Source of the DNA: Ureibacillus yapensis
GTDB lineage: Bacteria; Bacillota; Bacilli; Bacillales_A; Planococcaceae
Length of the DNA stretch: 64,000 bases
Assembly: GCF_003515775.1 (NCBI RefSeq)
Contig: NZ_QWEI01000008.1
Coordinates: 96,835 to 160,834 of the forward strand
Direction: 5' to 3'
In this document: piece after piece, positions 18,187 to 25,724 of the stretch
Layout: every line of letters begins with the position of its first letter
Position numbering within the stretch: the first letter of the stretch is position 1
The notes under the pieces: generated by a model
Databases searched by the model: none
What the model was told of the DNA's origin: nothing
The model's input: only the letters and a program-made list of their open reading frames with translations
Program-made: the position numbers and the translations under genes

Positions 18187-18510
18187 GATTGAATAGAATT
18201 CGAATAAGCCCGGTTTAGGTTCAGTTGGTGAAAAACCGGTCGAATAGAGTGCGTGTAAAAGCCGATATGGGTTCAGCTGATATGAAAACGGTCGAATAGA
18301 GCATGTCTAAAAGCCGGTTTGCAGCGAGCTGAAGTAAAAACGGTCGAATAGAGTCTGTCTAAAAGCTGGTTTGCAGCTAGCTGATATGAAAACGGTCGAA
18401 TAGAGCATGTCTAAAAGCCAGTTTGCAGCTATCTGAAGTAAAAATGGTCGAATAGAGTCTGTCTAAATGCAGGTTTGCAGCTAGCTAAAGTAAAAACGGT
18501 CGAATAGAAA
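18187..18510. repeat. 52-bp tandem repeat array, about six to seven units
   Basis: The marker GGTCGAATAG recurs at 18238, 18290, 18342, 18394, 18446 and 18498, exactly 52 bp apart, with a degenerate unit starting near 18187. Units contain GTCTAAAAGC and a GCAGCTAGCTG-like palindrome. The middle units alternate between two subtypes (GAGCATG..GAAGTA and GAGTCTG..GATATG), giving a 104-bp higher-order period. The period is not a multiple of three and no frame stays open, so it is non-coding. There are no unique spacers, so it is not CRISPR. Confidence 0.9.
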
Positions 18511-18607
18511 ACCTTTAAAACCTACCTATCGAAAAAGTCCACATTATCCACCTCAATTTAACCCATACTTTATATATGCACTTTTAATATTTTAGAATAT
18601 CTCCAGT

Positions 18608-18636
18608 TTGACTCTATATAAACAATAGTTTATAAT
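18608..18636 (+). promoter_or_regulatory. Sigma-A promoter of psuK-psuG
   Basis: TTGACT at 18608-18613, a 17-nt spacer and TATAAT at 18631-18636, located 38 nt before the psuK start. Confidence 0.8.
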
Positions 18637-18673
18637 CTTAAACAAATGTTTGAAGAGTGAGGTGTAATGATTA

Positions 18674-19762
18674 GTGAATGAAAAAGAGCAGCTTGTTCTC
18701 CAAACAATCAAGAGCAACCCTTTTCTATCCCAACAAGAAATGGCTGAAGTTTTAAATATACCTCGCCCGACTTTGGCCAATATTATTTCGGGACTTATAA
18801 AAAAGGGCGAGATTATTGGAAGGGCATATGTGCTGCCTGAAAGGAATTCGATTTTTGCAATTGGGGGAGCGAATGTTGACCGCAAATTCCATATCGATGG
18901 CTCGGTACAGCATGGCACATCAAATCCCTCCACGGTTACGGAAAGCGTAGGCGGTGTTGCCAGGAACGTTGCCGAGAACCTGGGCCGCTTTGGAAATGAC
19001 GTAAAACTCATTACATTAATCGGACAAGACCACGGTGCAAAGGTCATCGAAAATGAAAGCCATGCCTTTATCAATTTTGATTATGTAGAAGAATTGCCCG
19101 ATTTAAAGACAGGTTCCTATAGTGCAGTATTAGATCGCAAGGGTGAGTTAATACTCGCAATGGCAGATATGTCGATTTATGATTATTTGCTCCCACCCGT
19201 ACTAATAAAACACGAAGCCGCTTTAAGTAATGCGAAATGTATTATTATTGATCTAAATTGTCCGAAAGAAACTGTAGAATATCTGCAGAATCTTGCCAGC
19301 ATCCGTGAGATTCCTTTGGCAATCGTGCCTGTATCGGCACCGAAAATGAAAAATATGCCGAAGGATTTATCGGGAGTTGCTTACTTTATCGTAAATCGCG
19401 ACGAAGTGGAATCCTACTTGAATATTCAAATGAAGAACAAAGAGGATTATTCAAATGCCGTCAGCACGCTATTGGAAATGGGTGCAAAAAACGTCATTTT
19501 GACTTTGGGGGAACAAGGAGCAATGGCAGGCAATAAAGATGGCATCCATCATTTTGAAGCGGAGAAAACGCAGGAAATCATTGATGTCACGGGGGCAGGA
19601 GATGCTTTTGTTGCCGGATTTATGCATGCCGTATTAAATGAGGAAAGCTTCATCGATGCAGTGAATTTTGGGCAATATAATGCATCGAAAACATTGCAAT
19701 CCAATAAAACAGTAAGACAAGACATAACAGCCGAAGAATTAAACAATTGGAGGAACAAATAA
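18674..19762 (+). CDS. psuK: Pseudouridine kinase with N-terminal HTH, PfkB family (362 aa)
   Basis: Phosphorylates pseudouridine to pseudouridine 5'-phosphate, the substrate of the next gene product. Residues 1-60 form a winged-helix DNA-binding domain ([20 protein letters not shown]), and the rest is a ribokinase-like domain with G-G-x-x-x-N near 65, [11 protein letters not shown], and the catalytic signature D-V-T-G-A-G-D-A-F near 298. HTH-fused kinases of this kind may regulate their own operon. The start is GTG at 18674, with GAGTGAGGTG upstream; psuG begins 1 nt after the stop. Confidence 0.88.
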   Translation: MNEKEQLVLQTIKSNPFLSQQEMAEVLNIPRPTLANIISGLIKKGEIIGRAYVLPERNSIFAIGGANVDRKFHIDGSVQHGTSNPSTVTESVGGVARNVAENLGRFGNDVKLITLIGQDHGAKVIENESHAFINFDYVEELPDLKTGSYSAVLDRKGELILAMADMSIYDYLLPPVLIKHEAALSNAKCIIIDLNCPKETVEYLQNLASIREIPLAIVPVSAPKMKNMPKDLSGVAYFIVNRDEVESYLNIQMKNKEDYSNAVSTLLEMGAKNVILTLGEQGAMAGNKDGIHHFEAEKTQEIIDVTGAGDAFVAGFMHAVLNEESFIDAVNFGQYNASKTLQSNKTVRQDITAEELNNWRNK

Positions 19763-19763
19763 C

Positions 19764-20678
19764 ATGGAAAAATATTTATCATATTCACAAGAAGTATTAG
19801 AAGCGAAGGAAAAAGGCCTGCCAATCGTAGCGCTTGAATCAACAATTATCTCACACGGAATGCCGTATCCACAAAACGTACAAACAGCACGTGAAGTAGA
19901 ACAAATTATTCGCGACAAAGGAGCAGTACCGGCAACAATTGCCATCATTGACGGCCAAATCAAAATCGGTCTTACAGATGAAGAACTTGAAATGTTCGGC
20001 AACGCCGACAATGTGGCAAAAGCTTCACGCCGAGATCTTGGCTATCTAGTAGCAACAAAGAAACTAGGAGCTACAACTGTAGCGGCAACAATGATTGCTG
20101 CTGAACTTGCGGGAATCGAATTGTTTGTTACTGGCGGTATCGGAGGAGTTCATAGAGGAGCTGAAACAACAATGGATGTTTCTGCAGACTTGGAAGAGTT
20201 GGCTCAAACAAATGTTGCCGTAGTCTGTGCAGGAGCAAAATCTATCCTGGACATCGGTTTAACACTTGAATATCTTGAAACAAAAGGTGTACCTGTTGTT
20301 GGTTACGGAACAGACATGCTGCCAGCCTTCTATACAAGAGAAAGCGAGTTCTCGGTTAACTTCCGAGCAGACAATACGCAAGAAGTAGCGGACATGATGA
20401 GAGCGAAATGGGATCTAGGTTTAGTTGGCGGAGCAGTTATTGCAAACCCAATTCCTGAAGAAGATGCACTTGAAGCAAGCTTCATTAACGGCATTATCCA
20501 AACAGCTTTAACAGAAGCTAAAGAAAACGGAATCAAAGGGAAAGAGGTAACACCATTCCTTTTAGGAAAAGTAAAAGAATTAACTGAAGGAAAATCATTG
20601 GAAGCAAACATTGCCCTTGTAAAACACAACGCACGAGTTGGAGCAGAAATCGCAGTAGCACTAAATCAAAATAAATAA
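19764..20678 (+). CDS. psuG: Pseudouridine-5'-phosphate glycosidase (304 aa)
   Basis: Cleaves pseudouridine 5'-phosphate (C-C glycosidic bond) to uracil and ribose 5-phosphate, completing pseudouridine salvage. Family signatures: [14 protein letters not shown] at the N-terminus, [12 protein letters not shown] (metal and substrate site), and C-A-G-A-K-S-I-L-D with the catalytic lysine. The length is standard. It is co-transcribed with psuK; a GC-rich repeat element follows. Confidence 0.96.
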   Translation: MEKYLSYSQEVLEAKEKGLPIVALESTIISHGMPYPQNVQTAREVEQIIRDKGAVPATIAIIDGQIKIGLTDEELEMFGNADNVAKASRRDLGYLVATKKLGATTVAATMIAAELAGIELFVTGGIGGVHRGAETTMDVSADLEELAQTNVAVVCAGAKSILDIGLTLEYLETKGVPVVGYGTDMLPAFYTRESEFSVNFRADNTQEVADMMRAKWDLGLVGGAVIANPIPEEDALEASFINGIIQTALTEAKENGIKGKEVTPFLLGKVKELTEGKSLEANIALVKHNARVGAEIAVALNQNK

Positions 20679-20683
20679 TATGA

Positions 20684-20854
20684 AAAGCGGAGGCGTCCTG
20701 TTTAGCCCCGCGTCGGCGAAAACGCCACGTCCTGTGGCATCGCCGACATGACTCACATCCTGTGAGCCTGAAGCGCTGGAAGGCCCGAATCGCGAAGCTT
20801 TTACAGCTTTCGACCGAGGGACTGAAGCGACTCGAGGGGCTGGCCGCCGCGCTG
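20684..20854 (+). repeat. GC-rich dispersed repeat, copy A
   Basis: Begins AAAGCGGAGGCG, then GCGTCGGCGAAAACGCC, small hairpins CCACGTCCTGTGG and CTCACATCCTGTGAG, and ends CGACTCGAGGGGCTGG. Copies in the opposite orientation are at 40912-41160 and 58347-58522. No open frame or transposase; it looks like a non-autonomous or structural intergenic element. Confidence 0.8.
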
Positions 20855-20894
20855 AATATTGTTGAAAGTCAATATTTTTTCTTACAAATAAAAA

Positions 20895-20939
20895 AAGTTC
20901 CCAACGAGAAGATGATTTCTTCGTGTTGGGAACTTTTTT
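20895..20939. terminator. Bidirectional terminator
   Basis: AAGTTCCCAAC pairs with GTTGGGAACTT, with inner GAAGA/TCTTC pairing, flanked by A-run and T-run. It serves the minus-strand DUF1128 gene and anything reading past psuG. Confidence 0.85.
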
Positions 20940-20957
20940 GTCCGCAATTAATTGGCT

Positions 20958-21179
20958 TTATCTTCTCAATGCGCCTAATTCGGAAACGATCGCCTGCATT
21001 TCACTCGGACTGAAAGTGCTGCGTTTCATGACCATTTCATAAAGATATAAAATATCTTCATAATGTTCATCCGAAAAGTTTTCCGACTTCATAGCGTCAA
21101 CATTGACCATGCGTAGTTTTTCTTTCATTTGTTCGACCATATAAATAATATTTTCTTTCGATGGTTGTGTTAAATCCAT
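20958..21179 (-). CDS. DUF1128 family protein, YfkI-like (73 aa)
   Basis: A small helical cytoplasmic protein with [19 protein letters not shown] near the start and Y-E-M-V-M-K-R-x-x-F-S-x-S-E-M-Q-A-I at the end, characteristic of DUF1128. Function unknown. In B. subtilis the homologue yfkI lies beside yfkH, and here the YihY-type gene is also close by. The start is ATG 21179, with an AGGTGGGG site; the frame extends upstream without a better signal. Confidence 0.85.
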   Translation of the reverse strand: MDLTQPSKENIIYMVEQMKEKLRMVNVDAMKSENFSDEHYEDILYLYEMVMKRSTFSPSEMQAIVSELGALRR

Positions 21180-21346
21180 TTTTTCCCCACCTTTCAAAGT
21201 ATCCATTTAATCATTCCATTCCTTGCCCTTCCTTGTCAATAATAATCGAACGGTCTTTTAACAGGGTTACATTTTTTATAAAATGGGTAATGTATAGAAA
21301 ATATTAACAAGTCAAAAGGTAGACTAAGTTAGGAGGTAAAATCGGA

Positions 21347-21682
21347 ATGAATGAAAGCAAATTAATGAAATTTGTATTAGTCGGAGCAGCTGCAGGTGCA
21401 GTCATTAGTATGTTTGACCGTAAAACAAGAGAGAATACTAAAGAAAAGACAAAACAAATGAAAGATATGGCTGTCTACTATGCGAAGAACCGAGACGAGC
21501 TGCAAAGAATGCTTGAGCAAAAAATTGAAGTGGCACAAGAAGTATATGAAAATGCTTCAACAAATATTAGCACAATCATAAGTAAAATGGATGATGTAAA
21601 AGAAATACCGGCAAGCGTGCAGAATATGGTAAGTGATACGAAAAACATTGTTAAGAATTCCAATGCTGAAAGACTGAACTAA
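21347..21682 (+). CDS. YtxH-like envelope/stress protein (111 aa)
   Basis: An N-terminal hydrophobic helix with the small-residue pattern V-G-A-A-A-G-A-V-I-S-M-F (about 9-24) followed by D-R-K-T-R-E and a long charged coiled-coil tail, the layout of YtxH-domain proteins. Members are membrane-anchored, and many are general-stress genes; their biochemical role is unknown. ATG 21347 follows AGGAGG. A CTGCGGC/GCCGCAG hairpin (21695-21716) after the stop may be a weak terminator. Confidence 0.7.
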   Translation: MNESKLMKFVLVGAAAGAVISMFDRKTRENTKEKTKQMKDMAVYYAKNRDELQRMLEQKIEVAQEVYENASTNISTIISKMDDVKEIPASVQNMVSDTKNIVKNSNAERLN

Positions 21683-21810
21683 CTCTAATTCAAACTGCGG
21701 CGAAGTTTGCCGCAGCTACTACATAGCGTTTTAAATGTGAGGGAAGCGTTGGAGAAAGTCATGATAATAACGATGCATATAATTTGTCATTGAGGGGAAG
21801 TGGGCTGAAT

Positions 21811-22740
21811 TTGCTGGGTGAAAAGAAAGAAAAGAATGAACATGAAGCCGTTAATAATATAAGATCATTTTTCAATCCGGATGAATCAAAAATTGATATC
21901 ACGACCACGAAAGGGTTTTTTCAAGACCTAATCGTACGCATGAAAGATATAGATGTTTCAGGAATGGGTGCCCAATTAGCGTACTTCTTCTTACTATCCT
22001 TCTTCCCTTTATTGATTTCCATTATTACGTTGGTACCTTATTTGAATATTAATCAAGAGGAAGTATTCAATTTCCTGCAGACGATTGTACCCGCCGAGGT
22101 GTTTTTATTAACACAAGGGACTTTAACTGAACTGTTAACAACGCAAAATGGCGGTGGGCTGTTGTCCATCGGGATCTTGGGTACCCTTTGGTCGGCTTCA
22201 AGGGGGGTCAACGCGCTGACCAAAACATTAAACGGCGCATATGAAACAGAACCCAAGTCTGGATTGATCAGCCGTGGTCTGTCGTTAGTGTTTACGATTG
22301 CTCTAGTTGTTGTCATCCTGATCGCTTTAGCCATCCCGATTTTTGGATACCAGTTTGCCTATACACTTTTTAATTATTTGGGAGTAGAAGAAACATTTGC
22401 TAATTTTTGGGAGATGGTTCGGATGTTTCTTCCCCCGGTGTTAATTTTTATCGTGCTAAACCTATTGTACTGGGTGATCCCGAATACCGACCCTAGATTG
22501 AAGCTGTTTAGTGTATTGCCTGGATCGATTTTCTCCACGGTCGCCTGGGTCATCTTGATTTACGGTTTTTCATTCTATGTAAATAATTTTGGCAACTATG
22601 CTTCTACTTACGGAAGTATCGCCGGGGTTATTATACTGATGCTATGGCTGTATTTCACCGGAATGATTCTGATTTTCGGTGGCCTAATCAATGCTTCGGT
22701 GCACAAACGGTCGCTGGTGAAAAAGGGATATAAAGAATAA
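21811..22740 (+). CDS. YihY/BrkB family inner-membrane protein, YfkH-like (309 aa)
   Basis: Six-helix membrane protein of the family once called ribonuclease BN; no enzymatic role is established. Signature segments are visible: A-Q-L-A-Y-F-F-L-L-S-F-F-P-L-L near residue 50, G-T-L-W-S-A-S-R-G near 125, and Y-x-S-x-Y-G-S-I-A-G-V-I-I-L-M-L-W-L-Y near the end. There is no ATG at the 5' end; TTG 21811 follows AGGGGA, while TTG 21784 has no ribosome site, so 21811 is chosen with moderate certainty. Confidence 0.88.
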   Translation: MLGEKKEKNEHEAVNNIRSFFNPDESKIDITTTKGFFQDLIVRMKDIDVSGMGAQLAYFFLLSFFPLLISIITLVPYLNINQEEVFNFLQTIVPAEVFLLTQGTLTELLTTQNGGGLLSIGILGTLWSASRGVNALTKTLNGAYETEPKSGLISRGLSLVFTIALVVVILIALAIPIFGYQFAYTLFNYLGVEETFANFWEMVRMFLPPVLIFIVLNLLYWVIPNTDPRLKLFSVLPGSIFSTVAWVILIYGFSFYVNNFGNYASTYGSIAGVIILMLWLYFTGMILIFGGLINASVHKRSLVKKGYKE

Positions 22741-22780
22741 AAGGTTGACCGGGTTTGTTTTCCGGCCAACCTTCTTTTTA
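22741..22780. terminator. Terminator between yfkH-like gene and pfeT
   Basis: AAGGTTG.CCGG pairs with CCGG.CAACCTT and is followed by a T-run on the plus strand. Confidence 0.75.
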
Positions 22781-24676
22781 GGATTTTAACATTCGCAAAC
22801 CGTTTAAAATTACTAAAATCGTGCTTCCCTCATGGCCAATGACTCCAAATGGAAGGTCGACGATTTGCAAAAAGTTGGAGATGATTAAAAGTGCAATGAC
22901 TGCAATTGAAAAAATGATGTTTTGCTTGACGATTTTTTGCATTTTTTTGGATAAACGAACAGCATAGGCGATTTTGGATAAATCATTCTTCATCAATACA
23001 ACATCTGCAGTTTCCAAAGCAACATCTGTTCCTCCGCCCATCGCAATTCCAACTGTTGCAGTCGCAAGTGCCGGTGCATCATTAATGCCATCGCCAACCA
23101 TGCCAACATTGCTGTATTTATCTAAATATCCTTTAATATGGTTCACTTTTGTTTCAGGCAAGCATTCTGCAATATACTCATTGACACCAGCTTCTTTGGC
23201 AATGGTTTTTGCGGTTTTTTTATTATCACCTGTAAGCATCGCCACGGAGATGCCAAGCTCTTTCAAAAGTTTTACCGCATCTTTTGCCTCATCCCGTACT
23301 GTATCTTTCATGGCGACTAAAGCTGCAATGCCTTGGTCATCTTTCATGAATATAACGGTTTTTCCTTCCTCCGCTAATTTACCGGCAGCTGAATCGGCGA
23401 ACTGTGCCGCTTCTTCTCGACCTACAAACTCAGGTTTTCCTACAAGATAAGCGGCATTTTGAATGGTTGCTTTTAAACCCCAGCCTGGCACATCTTCTAT
23501 CTCGATCCCTTGTGTCGGCTCGATCTTTTGATTTTTCGCATATTGCATAATGGCGTGAGCCAATGGATGGTTTGATTGAGCTTCAATTGATGCCAATGTG
23601 GCAATCGCTTCAGCTTCGCTTAAATTTTCCCTGACGATTACATCCGTTACAGAGGGTTTACCCACCGTTAAAGTCCCTGTTTTATCGACTGCCAATAATT
23701 GAAGGGCACTTAGATGTTCCAAGTGAACCCCGCCTTTAAAGAGGATTCCCTTTCTTGCACCATTTGAGATGGCGGAAAGAGTCGCCGGTGTAATGGAAGC
23801 GACAAGGGCACAGGGCGAAGCGACAACCAATAAAACCATTGCCCGGTAGAACGTTGTTGTCCAATCCCACCCAAGTAAATAATGGGGAAGGAACAACATG
23901 AGTACAACCGTTGCCAAAACAAATTTTACATATCTGCCTTCAAACTTTTCGATAAATTGCTGAGAAGGAGATTTTTCGCTTTGCGCTGATTGAACAAGTG
24001 TAATAATTCTTTGGAATAGTGTTTCGGTATTTGGTTTGGTCATATTAACGGTCAATGTTCCATTTAAATTTACCGTACCGGCATATACTTCATCCCCGAC
24101 TTGCTTTGTAACAGGCATGGATTCACCACTGATTGCAGATTCATCAATTGTAGAATTTCCTTTGAAAATTTGCCCGTCAACCGGAATTCGTTCACCTGGT
24201 TTAATCAATAAATGGTCTCCGATTTTTAATGAAGAAACGGGAACTTTGATCGGCTGAAATCCCCCGCGTACCAGCCAGGCTTCCTCGGGCTGCAAATTCA
24301 TGAGAGCGGAAATTTCGCGATGGCTTTTATTCATCGCATAGGTTTCGAGTGCACCGCTTAATGCAAATATGAAGATAAGTATTGCCCCTTCCGTCCAATA
24401 GCCAATAATGGCTGAACCAATGGCAGCTAAAATCATCAATAATTCCACATTTAAATTTTTATTCTCGAGTGTATCTAAAATGCCCTCTTTTGCTTTGGCA
24501 TAGCCTCCAATGACAAATGCCGTTAGATAAGCAATTACAGAAGCTGTGGACAAGCCTGCAGTTTCCAGACGCCATGCGAGCAAAATGATTACGCCTGAAA
24601 CAAGAGCCGCAATTAACTCCCCGTGTTCCTTTATTTTCTCAATTAAAACATTGTTTTCTCGATTAGTATTATCCAT
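22778..24676 (-). CDS. pfeT: P1B-type metal-exporting ATPase, probable Fe(II) efflux pump PfeT (632 aa)
   Basis: A heavy-metal P-type ATPase with no N-terminal metal-binding domain. Key sites: G-E-S-M-P-V in the actuator domain, S287-P-C289 in the transport helix, the phosphorylated D331 in D-K-T-G-T-L-T, G-D-G-I-N-D-A-P, and H-E-G-S-T at 615-619 in the last helix. SPC plus HEGST is the P1B4 signature; B. subtilis PfeT (ZosA/YkvW) and Listeria FrvA of this class export ferrous iron. Regulation fits: a Fur-like box at 24690-24704 and a perfect PerR box at 24782-24796 lie upstream, as known for pfeT. AAAGGAGG precedes ATG 24676. Zn or Co transport is the alternative. Confidence 0.88.
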   Translation of the reverse strand: MDNTNRENNVLIEKIKEHGELIAALVSGVIILLAWRLETAGLSTASVIAYLTAFVIGGYAKAKEGILDTLENKNLNVELLMILAAIGSAIIGYWTEGAILIFIFALSGALETYAMNKSHREISALMNLQPEEAWLVRGGFQPIKVPVSSLKIGDHLLIKPGERIPVDGQIFKGNSTIDESAISGESMPVTKQVGDEVYAGTVNLNGTLTVNMTKPNTETLFQRIITLVQSAQSEKSPSQQFIEKFEGRYVKFVLATVVLMLFLPHYLLGWDWTTTFYRAMVLLVVASPCALVASITPATLSAISNGARKGILFKGGVHLEHLSALQLLAVDKTGTLTVGKPSVTDVIVRENLSEAEAIATLASIEAQSNHPLAHAIMQYAKNQKIEPTQGIEIEDVPGWGLKATIQNAAYLVGKPEFVGREEAAQFADSAAGKLAEEGKTVIFMKDDQGIAALVAMKDTVRDEAKDAVKLLKELGISVAMLTGDNKKTAKTIAKEAGVNEYIAECLPETKVNHIKGYLDKYSNVGMVGDGINDAPALATATVGIAMGGGTDVALETADVVLMKNDLSKIAYAVRLSKKMQKIVKQNIIFSIAVIALLIISNFLQIVDLPFGVIGHEGSTILVILNGLRMLKS

Positions 24677-24689
24677 ACAATCCTCCTTT

Positions 24690-24704
24690 TGATAATGAAT
24701 ATCA
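24690..24704. promoter_or_regulatory. Fur-like box upstream of pfeT
   Basis: TGATAATGAATATCA matches the 7-1-7 Fur core TGATAATNATTATCA at 14 of 15 positions (counting N). It lies directly before the ribosome site of pfeT, a place where Fur could act on the transcript start or downstream region. Confidence 0.6.
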
Positions 24705-24781
24705 CTATCAAAGTGTTATTATAAAGAGATTTTGATAACGGTTTTCATTTATTTGATGTATTTGAAAAAATCATTTTTAAT

Positions 24782-24796
24782 TTATAATTATTATAA
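24782..24796. promoter_or_regulatory. PerR box upstream of pfeT
   Basis: TTATAATTATTATAA is a perfect match to the Bacillus Per box TTATAATNATTATAA. It is 106 nt from the pfeT start codon and 145 nt from the divergent flavin-nucleotide-binding gene, so it could control either. Confidence 0.85.
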
Positions 24797-24940
24797 TATA
24801 GACCGTTGATTTTGTAAATCCAATTGAATATTTTTTATGTAAGAGAGAAAAATAGCGAGGGTATTTTGTAAATGTTTGAACACAATCTTGTCGGGAATGA
24901 GTTAGATATAGTGAAAATAAGGAAGGAAAGGTGAAATTAA

Positions 24941-25435
24941 ATGAACGGTGAAGAATATCAAAAAACACGCGAGACGTTAAAAAATATAGTTGAAAGTGCC
25001 GATACGGCAATGCTTGTGACGACAACGTTGGATGGCCATATTGTGTCAAGACCCATGCAGCTTCAAAAGGTGGAATTTAACGGAGATCTTTGGTTCTTAA
25101 CCCTGAAAGATACGGAAAAGTATTATGAAATAAAACATAACGATGTCGTAAATGTGGTGATCGCGGAGAAATCATATGCATCCATCACGGGGCACGCAGA
25201 AATTGTGGATGATCTGGAACTTAAGAAAAAGTTCTGGAACAAAGCGTATGAAGATATGTTTAATATGGATTATACAGATCCCCGTGTTACGCTCATCAAA
25301 ATCCACGCAGAGTCAGCGGAGTACTGGGATACAGGGTCAACCGTTAAATCGGCGTTTAACTTTGTCAGAAAAGTGGTAGGAAATGAAGAGCCAGGAAAGC
25401 CAAGCAACAGCACAAACCAAACTTTGGAATTGTAA
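24941..25435 (+). CDS. Pyridoxamine 5'-phosphate oxidase-like (general stress protein 26-type) protein (164 aa)
   Basis: A split-barrel flavin-binding protein: A-M-L-V-T-T-T-L-D-G-H-I-V-S-R-P-M near residues 23-40 and L-W-F-L-T at about 52 are hallmarks of the GS26-type family. Members bind FMN or related cofactors and are often stress induced; the reaction is not known. ATG 24941 follows a GGAAAGGTG site. It is divergent from pfeT and close to the PerR box, so peroxide control is possible. Confidence 0.82.
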   Translation: MNGEEYQKTRETLKNIVESADTAMLVTTTLDGHIVSRPMQLQKVEFNGDLWFLTLKDTEKYYEIKHNDVVNVVIAEKSYASITGHAEIVDDLELKKKFWNKAYEDMFNMDYTDPRVTLIKIHAESAEYWDTGSTVKSAFNFVRKVVGNEEPGKPSNSTNQTLEL

Positions 25436-25450
25436 AACCCTCTTATATAG

Positions 25451-25482
25451 AAAAAACTTGCAAGGGATGCTTGCAAGTTTTT
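25451..25482 (+). terminator. Terminator of the GS26-like gene
   Basis: AAAAAACTTGCAAG pairs with CTTGCAAGTTTTTT around a 5-nt loop. Confidence 0.85.
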
Positions 25483-25503
25483 TACGCTCTTTATTAATTG
25501 ATG

Positions 25504-25583
25504 TTAGAATACTCTCTCAGCGTTATCGCTGTCGGCTAACGCCTTTCGCGCAGCTGAGTTAAAATGGAATCTACTAATTTATT
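25504..25583. repeat. About 80-bp direct repeat, copy 1
   Basis: The first 53 bases are identical to those of copy 2 at 25615, 111 bp away; the remainder differs at a few positions. It has an internal hairpin GCGTTA/TAACGC and near-terminal CTCAGC/GCTGAG. Read on the minus strand it could encode ..K-A-L-A-D-S-D-N-A-E-R-V-F-stop, sharing the last five residues with the fumarase next door. Confidence 0.85.
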
Positions 25584-25614
25584 ATATGCTAATAATAAAA
25601 TTATCTTTTCTTAA

Positions 25615-25695
25615 TTAGAATACTCTCTCAGCGTTATCGCTGTCGGCTAACGCCTTTCGCGCAGCTGAATTAAAATGAAAACTACTAAATTTATT
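25615..25695. repeat. About 80-bp direct repeat, copy 2
   Basis: Same element as copy 1. Its start is 110 bp from the fumarase stop codon at 25725, which itself begins with a similar TTAGAA..AC..C..TCAGC string (14 of 18 bases), so the gene end looks like a third, diverged member in register. Confidence 0.85.
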
Positions 25696-25724
25696 TCTTC
25701 TTAAGATAAACAAGATTTACTAAA

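Noticed and set aside
18187..18510. CRISPR-like repeat array
   Set aside because: The whole 52-bp unit repeats without unique spacers and there are no cas genes; it is a tandem repeat.
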